NCBI RefSeq assembly: GCF_013364275.1
Contig: NZ_CP054932.1
Location: 4,402,001 to 4,466,000 of the forward strand
From: Actinomadura sp. NAK00032
GTDB lineage: Bacteria > Actinomycetota > Actinomycetes > Streptosporangiales > Streptosporangiaceae
Length of the DNA stretch: 64,000 nucleotides
Direction: 5' to 3'
Below, piece by piece: positions 17,594 through 27,271 of this stretch. A model generated the notes under the pieces. It was given only the letters and a program-made list of their open reading frames with translations. It did no database searches and was not told the DNA's origin. The position numbers and the translations under genes were made by a program. Every line of letters starts with the position of its first letter. The first letter of the stretch is position 1.

Positions 17594-18727
17594 GTGACTC
17601 AGCAGACCGCGGTGACTCCGCAGACCGCGCCGGGCCGGGCGCCCGAGCCGTCCCTCGCCGACCCCTGCGCGGAGCGGGAGCCGGCGGGGGAGCGGCTGCG
17701 CGCCGGCGGGGCCGGCCCGGGCCTGGACGTGTTCCTGTCCGGCCAGGTCTTCATGGACATGATCTTCACCGGGCTGCCGGGGCTGCCGCCGCCCGGCACC
17801 GAGATCGTCACCGACGGGCTCGGCTCGGCGCCCGGCGGGGTCGCCAACATCGCGGTCGCGATGAGCCGGCTCGGCCTGCGGGTCGGGCTGGCGGCGCCGT
17901 TCGGCGACGACATGTTCGGCGCCTACCTCTGGCGGACCCTCGCCGAGCAGGAGGGCGTCGACCTCGGGCTGTCGCGCCGCGTGCGCGGCTGGTCGACGCC
18001 GGTCACCGTGTCGATGGCCTACGACTCCGACCGCAGCATGGTGACGTTCGCCAGGCCCGTCCCCGCCCCGCTGGACGACCTCGGCGCCCCGCCGCCGGAC
18101 GCGCGGGCCTGCTTCGTCGACGTCGACCGCCCGGTGCCGCCGTGGGCGGCCGGCATGCGCGCGCGGGGCGCGCTGGTGTTCGGCGACCTCGGCTGGGACC
18201 AGACCGGCGCCTGGCCGGCCGAGGTCCTCGACCGCCTCGCCCACGTCGACGTGTTCCTGCCGAACGCGGCCGAGGCGATGGCCTACACCCGCACGGCCAC
18301 CCCGGCGGACGCGGCCGCCGCGCTCGCCGAGCGGGTCCCGGTGGTCGTGGTCAAGCGCGGCGGCGACGGCGCCATCGCGATCGACTCGGCGTCGGGGGAG
18401 CGGGCCGAGGTCGGCGCGCTGCCGGTGGAGGCCCTCGACCCGACCGGCGCGGGCGACGTGTTCGCCGCCGGGTTCGTGTTCGCCACCCTCGCCGGCCTCC
18501 CGCTGGCCGAGCGGCTGCGGTTCGCCAACCTGTGCGCCGGGCTGTCGGTGCGGCACCGCAGCGGCTCGCTCGGCTCGCCGTGCTGGGGCGAGATCGCGGC
18601 GTTCGGCGAGTCGGCGGAGGTGCCGGAGTCGGTGCTGGCCGAGTACGCGTTCGTCGTCCCGTTCATCCCGGACGCGGCCGACGACTCGCCCGTCCGCGCC
18701 GAGCCCACCCTCCGCGAGGAGCACTGA
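17594..18727 (+). CDS. PfkB-family carbohydrate kinase
   Basis: A 377-residue ribokinase/PfkB-type sugar kinase. The N-terminal core starts at about residue 45 (LDVFLSGQVFMDMIFTGLPG) with the family Gly-Gly motif GSAPGGVANIAVAMSRLG. The C-terminal signature VEALDPTGAGDVFAAGFVFA contains the catalytic base Asp288. The first 40 residues are low-complexity. The GTG at 17594 has a G-rich stretch four bases upstream. It follows the exported protein by 67 bases on the same strand, opposite the PTS operon, and may phosphorylate a sugar or sugar phosphate from the same pathway. The sugar cannot be read from sequence; the C-terminal tail is longer than usual. Confidence 0.85.
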   Translation: MTQQTAVTPQTAPGRAPEPSLADPCAEREPAGERLRAGGAGPGLDVFLSGQVFMDMIFTGLPGLPPPGTEIVTDGLGSAPGGVANIAVAMSRLGLRVGLAAPFGDDMFGAYLWRTLAEQEGVDLGLSRRVRGWSTPVTVSMAYDSDRSMVTFARPVPAPLDDLGAPPPDARACFVDVDRPVPPWAAGMRARGALVFGDLGWDQTGAWPAEVLDRLAHVDVFLPNAAEAMAYTRTATPADAAAALAERVPVVVVKRGGDGAIAIDSASGERAEVGALPVEALDPTGAGDVFAAGFVFATLAGLPLAERLRFANLCAGLSVRHRSGSLGSPCWGEIAAFGESAEVPESVLAEYAFVVPFIPDAADDSPVRAEPTLREEH

Positions 18728-18750
18728 CCGCCCCGGGCGCCCCCGGCCGG

Positions 18751-19698
18751 TCAGGCGGGGGCGGCGCCGGCGCCCGCGCGGTACTCCTGCGGGCTGACGC
18801 CGTGCTCGCGCTTGAACGCGGTGCTCAGCGCGAACGCGGTGCCGTAGCCGACCTGGCGCGCGATGGCGTCCAGCGTCGCGTCGCTCTCCCGCAGCAGGTC
18901 GGCGGCCTGCGCCAGCCGGATCCCGGTCAGGTACGCCATCGGCGGCTCGCCGATCAGCTTCGCGAACCGCTGGGCGAGCGCGGCCCGGGAGACGCCGACC
19001 CGGGCGGCGAGGCCCGCGACCGTCCACGGGTGCGACAGGTCGTCGTGCAGGAGCCGCAGCGCGGGGCCGGCGACGGGGTCGCCGTGGGCGCGGTACCAGC
19101 CGGGGGCCGCGGCGTCCGGCCGGGAGAACCAGGCGCGCAGCGTCGCGATCAGCAGCAGGTCGAGGAGCCGGTCCAGGACGATCTCCTGGCCGGGCTCGTC
19201 CCGGCCGATCTCCTCGCCCAGCACGTCGACGAGCGGCGACTTCCAGGTGTCGGCGCGCACCACCGCGATCGGCGGCAGCGCGGACAGCAGCCGCCCCGTG
19301 ACGGCGCCGCGCATCTGGTAGGTGCCGATCAGCATGACCGACGTCCCGGCCGGGTCGTTGCCCCAGGCGCGGACGCCGAGGTCCATCGCCTCCGACAGGC
19401 TCGTGCCGTCGGGGGTGGTGCAGCGCTGCCCGGGATGGATGACGATCTGCGGCTCGGTGGCCGGGTCGTCGCTGACCGTGTAGTGGTCGGGGCCCCGGAA
19501 GACGGCCATGTCGCCGGGGCCGACGCGCTGCGGCTCGCCCTCGTCGGGGATCAGCCACGCGTCGTCCCTGACCATGGACAGCAGCGTCAGCGGCGCCTCG
19601 TCCTGGATGCGGACCGACCAGGGCGGGTCGAGGGTCGCCCGCAGCATGAACGCTCCGCGGGCGCGCGGGCCGTCGAGCAGGTCGGTGAGCGCGTCCAT
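18751..19698 (-). CDS. AraC-family transcriptional regulator (cupin type)
   Basis: A 315-residue regulator with an N-terminal cupin-like ligand domain (AraC_binding_6 type, residues about 1-190, with RVGPGDMAVFRGPDHY) and a C-terminal pair of helix-turn-helix motifs (about 210-305: TVAGLAARVGVSRAALAQRF, then DAIARQVGYGTAFALSTAF, KREHGVSPQEYR). This subgroup usually controls an adjacent divergent oxidoreductase gene, here the NmrA-like SDR at 19781. The 82-base intergenic gap must hold both promoters. The start at 19698 fits the domain start. Confidence 0.88.
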   Translation of the reverse strand: MDALTDLLDGPRARGAFMLRATLDPPWSVRIQDEAPLTLLSMVRDDAWLIPDEGEPQRVGPGDMAVFRGPDHYTVSDDPATEPQIVIHPGQRCTTPDGTSLSEAMDLGVRAWGNDPAGTSVMLIGTYQMRGAVTGRLLSALPPIAVVRADTWKSPLVDVLGEEIGRDEPGQEIVLDRLLDLLLIATLRAWFSRPDAAAPGWYRAHGDPVAGPALRLLHDDLSHPWTVAGLAARVGVSRAALAQRFAKLIGEPPMAYLTGIRLAQAADLLRESDATLDAIARQVGYGTAFALSTAFKREHGVSPQEYRAGAGAAPA

Positions 19699-19780
19699 GG
19701 CGGCCAGCCTAGACGCTGGCGTATGCGGGCGAGCTTCTCGACGATGGTCGCCGAAGCCGCCCGCCGGTTGACTTGAGGGC

Positions 19781-20620
19781 ATGACGAACACGGAGATCGA
19801 GAACGGCCTGACCCTCGTCCTCGGCGGCACCGGCAAGACCGGCCGGCGCGTGGTGGAGCGGCTGGAGGCCCTGGACGTCCCGGTCCGGATGGGATCGCGG
19901 GCGGCCTCGCCCGCCTTCGACTGGGCGGACGAGGCGACCTGGGCGCCCGTGCTGCGGGACGTCGAGAAGGTGTACCTGTCCTACTACCCGGACCTGGCGG
20001 CCCCCGGCGCGCCGGAGGCCATCGCCGCGTTCACGGCGAAGGCGGTGGCGGCCGGCGTGCGGCGGGTGGTCCTGCTGTCCGGCCGGGGCGAGCCCGAGGC
20101 GGCGGAGTGCGAGGGGATCGTCCGGGCGTCGGGCCTGGAGTGGACGGTCGTGCGGGCGAGCTGGTTCGCGCAGAACTTCAGCGAGGACTACCTCCTCGAC
20201 CCCGTCCGCGCCGGCGAGGTCATCCTCCCGGCGGGCGAGGTGCCGGAGCCGTTCGTGGACGCCGGCGACATCGCCGACGTGGCCGTCGCGGCGCTCACCC
20301 GGGACGGCCACGCGGGCGAGGTCTACGAGGTCACCGGCCCCCGCGCGCTCACCTTCGCCGAGGCCGTCGCGGAGATCGGCCGCGCGGCCGGACGGGAGAT
20401 CGCCTTCGTCCCGGTGAGCGCGGACGACTACGCCGCCGCCCTCAAGGAGCACGGCCTGCCCGGCGACGTCATCGGCTTTCTGACCTACCTGTTCACCACC
20501 GTGCTGGACGGCCGCAACGCCCGTCCCGCCGACGGCGTCCGGCGGGCGCTCGGCCGCGCGCCCCGCGACTTCGCCGACTACGCGCGGGAGACAGCGGACA
20601 GCGGGATCTGGACCCCCTGA
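19781..20620 (+). CDS. NmrA-like NAD(P)-binding SDR
   Basis: A 279-residue atypical short-chain dehydrogenase-like protein of the NmrA/HSCARG group. The nucleotide loop is LVLGGTGKTGRRVVERL (residues 10-26). It has VVLLSGRGEPEAAECEGIVR and WTVVRASWFAQNFSEDYLLD mid-protein, and no YxxxK catalytic pair in the usual place, as in other NmrA-like proteins. These act as redox sensors or NAD(P)H-quinone reductases. It is divergent from an AraC regulator that probably controls it, and precedes a DUF1772 protein by 46 bases. Tandem 17-bp repeats follow its stop codon. Confidence 0.88.
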   Translation: MTNTEIENGLTLVLGGTGKTGRRVVERLEALDVPVRMGSRAASPAFDWADEATWAPVLRDVEKVYLSYYPDLAAPGAPEAIAAFTAKAVAAGVRRVVLLSGRGEPEAAECEGIVRASGLEWTVVRASWFAQNFSEDYLLDPVRAGEVILPAGEVPEPFVDAGDIADVAVAALTRDGHAGEVYEVTGPRALTFAEAVAEIGRAAGREIAFVPVSADDYAAALKEHGLPGDVIGFLTYLFTTVLDGRNARPADGVRRALGRAPRDFADYARETADSGIWTP

Positions 20621-20665
20621 CCGGCTGGAACCGCTGACCCGCTAGAACCTCTGACCTGAAGGTGG
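20615..20665 (+). repeat. Three-copy 17-bp tandem repeat at the SDR stop
   Basis: Units begin at 20615, 20632 and 20649, each opening CTGACC: CTGACCGGCTGGAACCG, CTGACCCGCTAGAACCT, then a more diverged CTGACCTGAAGGTGGAA. The first contains the SDR stop TGA and the third leads into the ribosome-binding site of the next gene. It resembles the repeat at the pgi stop in position but not in origin. Confidence 0.7.
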
Positions 20666-20666
20666 A

Positions 20667-21176
20667 ATGACGGTGAAATCCGCACTCGCGGGCGTCTCGG
20701 TGACGCTCTCCCTGATCATGGCGGCTGGCATGGCCGGGACGTTCTTCGGCTTCTCGACCGGCGTGATGCCCGGCCTGAACGCGGCGCGACCGGGATCGGC
20801 GATCGACGCGATGCAGGGCATCAACCAGAAGATCCAGAACCCGCTGTTCGTGGCGATGTTCATGCTGGTCCCGGTGCTGGCCGCCGCGGCGGGCGTGCTG
20901 CTGCTCACACTGGACCAGAAGTCGGCCGCGATCCTGTTCTTCGCCGCGGCGGGCGTCTACTTCCTGGGCGCGCTCGTCCCGAGCTTCGCCGTGAACATCC
21001 CGATGAACAACGACCTGGACGCCGCGTCGATCCCGAAGGACATGGCCGAGGCGGCGAAGCTCTGGTCGGACTACTCCGGCCGCTGGACCGCCTGGAACAC
21101 CGTCCGGGCCGTGTTCAGCTGGGCGAGCGTGCTCGCGATGAGCCTGGGCGTCTACTTCTGGGGCAAGAACAACTGA
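20667..21176 (+). CDS. DUF1772 (anthrone oxygenase-like) membrane protein
   Basis: A 169-residue membrane protein with four hydrophobic segments, at about residues 8-30 (VTLSLIMAAGMAGTFFGFST), 57-80 (FVAMFMLVPVLAAAAGVLLL), 87-110 and 145-165. The conserved middle (FAVNIPMNNDLDA, then LWSDYSGRWTAWNTVRAVFS) is the DUF1772 signature with invariant Asn and Trp/Asn residues. Relatives include anthrone oxygenases, but most bacterial members have no known reaction. It likely shares a transcript with the SDR and ends at a strong hairpin. Confidence 0.87.
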   Translation: MTVKSALAGVSVTLSLIMAAGMAGTFFGFSTGVMPGLNAARPGSAIDAMQGINQKIQNPLFVAMFMLVPVLAAAAGVLLLTLDQKSAAILFFAAAGVYFLGALVPSFAVNIPMNNDLDAASIPKDMAEAAKLWSDYSGRWTAWNTVRAVFSWASVLAMSLGVYFWGKNN

Positions 21177-21216
21177 ACGCGGGAGCACCAGGACACCAAG
21201 GCGACTGGACGCTGAA

Positions 21217-21252
21217 GCGGCCCGCGCCCCTGCGGAAGGGGGCGCGGGCCGC
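21217..21252. terminator. Terminator hairpin after the DUF1772 gene
   Basis: GCGGCCCGCGCCCC pairs with GGGGCGCGGGCCGC around an eight-base loop, a perfect 14-bp stem between two convergent genes. It can serve both strands. Confidence 0.82.
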
Positions 21253-21262
21253 CTCGCCGTTT

Positions 21263-22237
21263 CTACCTGCCGTTCCGCGCGCACCATTCCGCCCAGGTGA
21301 GGGCGCCGTTACGGAGCTGCTTGCGGTAGAAGGACGTCCACGAGGTCTCCGACGGCGCGGGCGCGCCGGGGGCCTTCTTGTAGAGGGGGTAATCGCGCTC
21401 GACCTCGGCCTTGAGCCAGGGCTCCAGGTCGTCCCACGAGTCCAGGGTCCAGCTCCGGGCGTGGAAGAGGAGCCGTGCGCGGGTGTCCTCCTCCGGCACG
21501 CACATCGACGGGGTGAACGGGCTGGACCGCGTCCAGCTGTTCGCCACCTCCATCGCCCCCTTCGGGACGCCGTGCGCCCGCCGCGCCGCCTCCCGCTCGC
21601 CGATGTGGAAGTCGAACATCTCCCAGGCGGTGTAGACGCCGCCGGGGAGGCCGAAGCCGTCGCCGGTCAGGGCCTTGATGTCGGTGCGCGGCGGGATGTC
21701 GGAGACCTGGGCGAGGTTGCGTCCGACGTCCTTGAGCGGGCCGAGCCGGAACTGAGGCGTGATGGGGAACGGCCCGAAGTCGACGTCGTCGTTGTTCACC
21801 GGGACCAGCGGGTACGTCTTCCCGTCGAGCGGGTTGCGCCACTGCCTCAGCACCTTCGCCGGGTCCTGCGGGTCGGTGTAGAAGACGACCTCGCGGCTCA
21901 GCTGGTACAGCTTGTTCGTGCCGGGCTCGCGGTAGAGGCGCCGGATGTTGTAGCCCTCGAACCCGAACAGCCGCGTCCCGTGCCGCAGGCGCGGCGCCAG
22001 GGCGTCGCCCGGCACGTCGGCGTACACGTACCCGGAGATCCGGTACAGCATGTCCCGGCCGTCCGGCCGCCCGAGGACCTGCAGCTGGAGGCGGGTGTCG
22101 CGATCCTCGACCTGCGCGTACAGCGGCCCGGGGGCCGACGGCCCGGAGACGGGCCGGGCGGCCGCAGCCCCCGGTACCGACCACAGCAGGCAGGCGGCGG
22201 CCGCGCCGGTGAGCAGGGCCGTCAACGGTCGTCGCAT
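21263..22237 (-). CDS. Exported DUF1838-like protein
   Basis: A 324-residue secreted protein. A signal peptide (RRPLTALLTGAAAACLLWSV) ends around residue 25. The mature part resembles DUF1838: LFGFEGYNIRRLYR, YQLSREVVFYTDPQDPAKVL, QWRNPLDGKTYPLVPVNNDD and a C-terminal Trp-rich region ending LTWAEWCARNG. No catalytic function has been described for that family, as far as I know. The ATG at 22237 has GAGGAG five bases upstream. It stands alone, convergent with the DUF1772 gene and divergent from the phosphoesterase. The DUF assignment is from memory of the pattern and is moderately sure. Confidence 0.72.
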   Translation of the reverse strand: MRRPLTALLTGAAAACLLWSVPGAAAARPVSGPSAPGPLYAQVEDRDTRLQLQVLGRPDGRDMLYRISGYVYADVPGDALAPRLRHGTRLFGFEGYNIRRLYREPGTNKLYQLSREVVFYTDPQDPAKVLRQWRNPLDGKTYPLVPVNNDDVDFGPFPITPQFRLGPLKDVGRNLAQVSDIPPRTDIKALTGDGFGLPGGVYTAWEMFDFHIGEREAARRAHGVPKGAMEVANSWTRSSPFTPSMCVPEEDTRARLLFHARSWTLDSWDDLEPWLKAEVERDYPLYKKAPGAPAPSETSWTSFYRKQLRNGALTWAEWCARNGR

Positions 22238-22363
22238 GCGGACTCCTCGGTGGCTCGTGAGACGCAGATCACGCCATGCAAGCACCCCCAGACCCCGGCG
22301 TCACTCCCCGGCGGCGGGAGCCGGCCCCGGCGCGGCGCCCGCCCGGGGGCTTACGATCGCCGG

Positions 22364-23200
22364 ATGGGCGGCGTCTACGCGATCAGCGACCTGCATGTGG
22401 GATTCCCCGAGAACCGCGCGTTCGTCGACGGGCTGCGGCCCGGGTCCGGGGACGACTGGCTGATCGTCGCCGGCGACGTCGCCGAGCGGTTCGCCGACAT
22501 CGAGTGGACGCTCCGCACGCTGCGCGAGCGGTACGCCTGCGTGCTCTGGGTCCCCGGAAACCACGAGCTGTGGACGGTCAAGGACGACCCGGTGCGGCTG
22601 CGCGGGGAGGCCCGCTACCGGCGCATCGTCGACATGTGCCGCGGCCTCGGCGTGCTCACCCCCGAGGACCCGTACCCGGTCTGGGACGGCGAGGGCGGCC
22701 CCGTGACGATCGCGCCGCTGTTCCTGCTCTACGACTACACGTTCCGGCCGGACGGGGCGTCCACCAAGGAGGAGGCGCTCGAGATCGCGCACGAGGCGGG
22801 CGTCGTGTGCACCGACGAGGTCTACCTGCACCCCGACCCGCACCCGACGCGGGACGCCTGGTGCGACGCCCGGATCGCCTACACCGAGGAGCGCCTGGCG
22901 GCCCTGGAACCGGGGACGCGGACCGTGCTCGTCAACCACTGGCCGCTGATCCGCGAGCCCACCCGCGTCCTGTGGTACCCCGAGTTCGCGCAGTGGTGCG
23001 GCACCGAGCGCACCGCCGACTGGCACGCCAGGTTCGGCGCGGTGTCCGTCGTGTACGGGCACCTGCACATCCCCCGGACGATCTGGGCCGGCGGCGTCCC
23101 GCACATCGAGGTCTCGGTCGGCTACCCGCGCGAATGGCGCAGATGGAGCGGCGCTCCGCGCGGGCCGCGCCGGATCCTGCCCGTCCCGGAGACGGGCTGA
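22364..23200 (+). CDS. Metallophosphoesterase family protein
   Basis: A 278-residue calcineurin-like phosphoesterase, cytoplasmic. Metal-binding motifs appear in order: ISDLHVGF (residues 6-13), VAGDVAERF, GNHELW (about 66-71), VNHWPL near 191 and YGHLHIPR near 231, which together form the dinuclear metal site. The insertion FLLYDYTFRPDG and the HPDPHPTRDAWCDARIAYTEERL helix are seen in a group of actinobacterial proteins with unknown substrate. The ATG has no good Shine-Dalgarno, so leaderless or weak initiation is possible. It overlaps nothing and precedes a convergent TetR gene by 13 bases. Confidence 0.88.
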   Translation: MGGVYAISDLHVGFPENRAFVDGLRPGSGDDWLIVAGDVAERFADIEWTLRTLRERYACVLWVPGNHELWTVKDDPVRLRGEARYRRIVDMCRGLGVLTPEDPYPVWDGEGGPVTIAPLFLLYDYTFRPDGASTKEEALEIAHEAGVVCTDEVYLHPDPHPTRDAWCDARIAYTEERLAALEPGTRTVLVNHWPLIREPTRVLWYPEFAQWCGTERTADWHARFGAVSVVYGHLHIPRTIWAGGVPHIEVSVGYPREWRRWSGAPRGPRRILPVPETG

Positions 23201-23213
23201 CCGGCGGGACCGG

Positions 23214-23906
23214 CTACGGCCGGCCGGGCGCCATGCCCGTGGCGGCGAGCGACAGCAGCCGCCCGGCGGCCTCCGGCTCCCGCTCGGTGGCCGCCGCGAT
23301 CGCGCCGGTGAGCCACAGGACGTCGGCGAACGCCGCCTCCGCCGGCGCGTCCCCGGCCCGCTGCGCGCGAGCGAACAGCGCTTCGGCCGCCTCGCACATC
23401 GCCCGCCGGGAGGGCGCCGGCTCCGGCCGCCCGGCCGTCGGCGGCGCCTCGTCCCGCGATGCCGCCTCCTCCTTGAGCGCCGCCTCTTCCGTGAGCGCCG
23501 CCTCGTCCCGCAGCACCGCCTCGTCCCGCAGCACCGCCTCGTCCCGCAGTGACGCCACGGCCGCGGCGGCCAGCCCGCGGTAGGCCGCCACCTGCGCGGC
23601 GAACGCGTTCAGCCAGGTCAGCAGCGCCTCGCCGGGCGCGGGGGAGGCCAGCAGCTCGCGGGCCGCCGCGGCCAGCTCGGCGTAGCCGTCGGCGAGCAGC
23701 GCCTCCAGCAGGTGCCGGCGGGTCGGGAAGTGGCGGTAGAGCGTCCCGATGCCGACGCCGGCCTGCCGGGCGACGGCCTCCAGGGACGCCCCGGCCCCGT
23801 CGCGCTGGAAGATGTCGCGGGCCGCGGCGAGCAGCCGCGCCCGGTTGCGGCGCACGTCGGCGCGCATCGCGCGCGCGGGGGCCGTCGGCGTGTCGTCGCT
23901 GGTCAC
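23214..23906 (-). CDS. TetR-family regulator with hexapeptide repeat
   Basis: A 230-residue repressor. The N-terminal HTH domain (residues about 18-64) includes RARLLAAARDIFQRDGAGAS and VARQAGVGIGTLYRHFPTRR. The ligand domain holds an odd segment (about 120-155) of six hexapeptides, LRDEAV repeated with drift (LRDEAV, LRDEAV, LRDEAA, LTEEAA, LKEEAA, SRDEAP), encoded by 18-bp DNA repeats. This highly charged helix is likely an insertion relative to relatives and may lengthen a helix. The GTG at 23906 starts it. No divergent partner is close, since thiC is on the same strand; its target is unknown. Confidence 0.87.
   Translation of the reverse strand: MTSDDTPTAPARAMRADVRRNRARLLAAARDIFQRDGAGASLEAVARQAGVGIGTLYRHFPTRRHLLEALLADGYAELAAAARELLASPAPGEALLTWLNAFAAQVAAYRGLAAAAVASLRDEAVLRDEAVLRDEAALTEEAALKEEAASRDEAPPTAGRPEPAPSRRAMCEAAEALFARAQRAGDAPAEAAFADVLWLTGAIAAATEREPEAAGRLLSLAATGMAPGRP
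23446..23553 (+). repeat. Six 18-bp tandem repeats inside the TetR gene
   Basis: Units start at 23446, 23464, 23482, 23500, 23518 and 23536. Two adjacent copies (23500 and 23518) are identical, GCCTCGTCCCGCAGCACC on the plus strand, so duplication is recent. The repeat is in frame and encodes the hexapeptide described in the TetR entry. Confidence 0.9.
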
Positions 23907-24021
23907 GTAGTCGTCGGTCCTTTCCCGGCGGGGACGGGCCTGCGGCGATTCGGGGGGATCCGCGGCTTTGGAACGGTCCCTCGATACTAGCCGCGCCGCG
24001 CACCCCGGGCCCCGCCGGGCC

Positions 24022-24061
24022 GCGCGGGCCCGGCGCGGAACCGTCCGCGCCGGGCCCGCGC
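24022..24061 (-). terminator. thiC terminator hairpin
   Basis: A 17-bp perfect stem, with arms at 24022-24038 and 24045-24061 around a six-base loop (AACCGT), lies just after the thiC stop. It separates thiC from the TetR gene on the same strand. Confidence 0.85.
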
Positions 24062-24076
24062 CGACCTGCGCTTACG

Positions 24077-25801
<1,725 letters not shown>

Positions 25802-25813
25802 GACGACCCGATC

Positions 25814-25900
25814 TCTCCCTACGCCGGCATTACCCGGTCAGGTTCATGCGGTCAGCGGCCGTCTCAGCCGCTATCTCAGCCCGGTTCGCCGGACCCCCGC
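25814..25900 (-). ncRNA. TPP riboswitch (THI element)
   Basis: On the minus strand the leader contains the conserved parts in order: GGGGGTCCGGC, CTGAGA, then GAACCTGACCGGGTAATGCC followed by GGCGTAGGGAGA. These match the THI element pyrimidine-sensor and pyrophosphate-sensor helices. The GGGAGA at its 3' end is also the likely thiC ribosome site, which points to translational control. Confidence 0.95.
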
Positions 25901-26041
25901 GATCTGTCGCCACCGACGCTAACCCGGACCGCCCCCGTTGCCGCAACCGCGCCCGCCGGGGTAGAACGCGCCCGCGCGAACCCGGCCCGGCCGCGGCGGG
26001 GGCGGTGCGCAGTGATCGCGGGGGTCGGGGAAGATGGACGG

Positions 26042-27205
26042 GTGGTGACGCTGCCCCGGGTCAATGCGACGGTCACGGACGCCCTGCTCGCGATGGTGCT
26101 GGCGGCGGTCGCCTTGGCCGCGGCGGCGGTGTGGCCCGGCGTCCGGGAGCTGGACGCGCCCGGCGCGCTGCTGCTGGTCGCGGCGCACGCGCCGCTCGCG
26201 GTGATCAGGCGGTGGCCGGCGCCCGCGCTCGCGGCCCTGGTGGTCCTCGTGCTGCCCTACCACCTGGCGCAGTACCAGCACCACGCGCTGGTGCCCGCCG
26301 AGGTGGTCGCGCTGTTCGCCTACGCCGTGCTCGGGCGCCGGGTGCGGGTCGTCCTCAGCGTCGTCGCGTTCCTGCTGGCCGTGTGCGTGATCGGGATGGC
26401 GATGCGGGCGGGCGGCAGCTCGGTCCGCGAGCAGGTCGCGGTCATCGAGGCCGCGGTGTCGGTGGTGATCGCCGTCCAGGTCTGGCGGGTGCACCGGGCG
26501 CGGCTCGCGACCATCACCGAGCGCGCCGAGCGGGCCGAGCGCACCCGCGAGGAGGAGGCGCGGCGGCGGGTCGCCGAGGAGCGGCTGCGGATCGCCCGCG
26601 ACCTGCACGACCTCCTCGCGCACAGCATCACGCTGATCGGCGTGCAGGCGGGCGCGGCGGCCCACCTGGTGCGCGGCGACCGGCCGCTCGACCGGGCGGA
26701 GCTGGCCGACGCGCTCGGCTCGATCGCGGCCACCTGCCGGGACGCCCGCACCGAGCTGCGCGGCACCCTGCAGGTCCTGCGCGGCACCGACGTGGGCCCC
26801 ACCGGGACGCTGCCCGGCCCGGACGGCATCGCCGACCTCGTGCGGGCCGCGCGCGCCGGCGGCATCGACGTGGAGCTGTCGGACGGCGGCCTCGCGACCG
26901 CGCTGCCGCCGGAGGTCGGCGTCGCCGCGTACCGGATCGTCCAGGAGGCCCTGACCAACACTGTCAAGCACGCCGCCGCCGGGCGCGCCACGGTGACCCT
27001 GGAGCGGGACGCCCGCGGCCTCGCCGTCCGGGTCGCCGACGACGGCCGCGGGCCGTCCGGCGGCGCGCCGGAGGGGTTCGGCATCCTCGGGATGATCGAG
27101 CGGGCCCGCAGCGTCGGCGGCACGCTGGACGCGGGGCCGGGGGAGGGCGGCGGGTTCGTCGTCACGGCCCTCCTTCCGCTGGCGGACGTCGTCAGCCCGC
27201 GGTGA
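26042..27205 (+). CDS. Orphan NarL-type sensor histidine kinase
   Basis: A 387-residue membrane histidine kinase. Residues 1-150 hold about four or five hydrophobic segments. The HisKA_3 dimerisation domain has the phospho-acceptor His189 in LRIARDLHDLLAHSITLIGV. The ATPase domain shows the N-box YRIVQEALTNTVKHA, G1 VADDGRGPSG and the G2 region GFGILGMIERARSVGGTL. This class normally pairs with a LuxR-type response regulator, but none is adjacent: CDP-alcohol phosphatidyltransferase follows, and thiC with its riboswitch precedes on the other strand. It may use a distant partner. GTG at 26042 or 26045 can start it; no strong ribosome site separates them. Confidence 0.87.
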   Translation: MVTLPRVNATVTDALLAMVLAAVALAAAAVWPGVRELDAPGALLLVAAHAPLAVIRRWPAPALAALVVLVLPYHLAQYQHHALVPAEVVALFAYAVLGRRVRVVLSVVAFLLAVCVIGMAMRAGGSSVREQVAVIEAAVSVVIAVQVWRVHRARLATITERAERAERTREEEARRRVAEERLRIARDLHDLLAHSITLIGVQAGAAAHLVRGDRPLDRAELADALGSIAATCRDARTELRGTLQVLRGTDVGPTGTLPGPDGIADLVRAARAGGIDVELSDGGLATALPPEVGVAAYRIVQEALTNTVKHAAAGRATVTLERDARGLAVRVADDGRGPSGGAPEGFGILGMIERARSVGGTLDAGPGEGGGFVVTALLPLADVVSPR

Positions 27206-27271
27206 CAGGCACCGGGCGATCCCTTACCGGTAGGGTCAGGATCAAGGGGACCAGGGGAGGCGAACGCGTCG

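Noticed and set aside
23446..23553. Possible CRISPR-like array
   Set aside because: Six 18-bp units are contiguous with no spacers and lie in frame in a TetR gene, so they are a coding tandem repeat.
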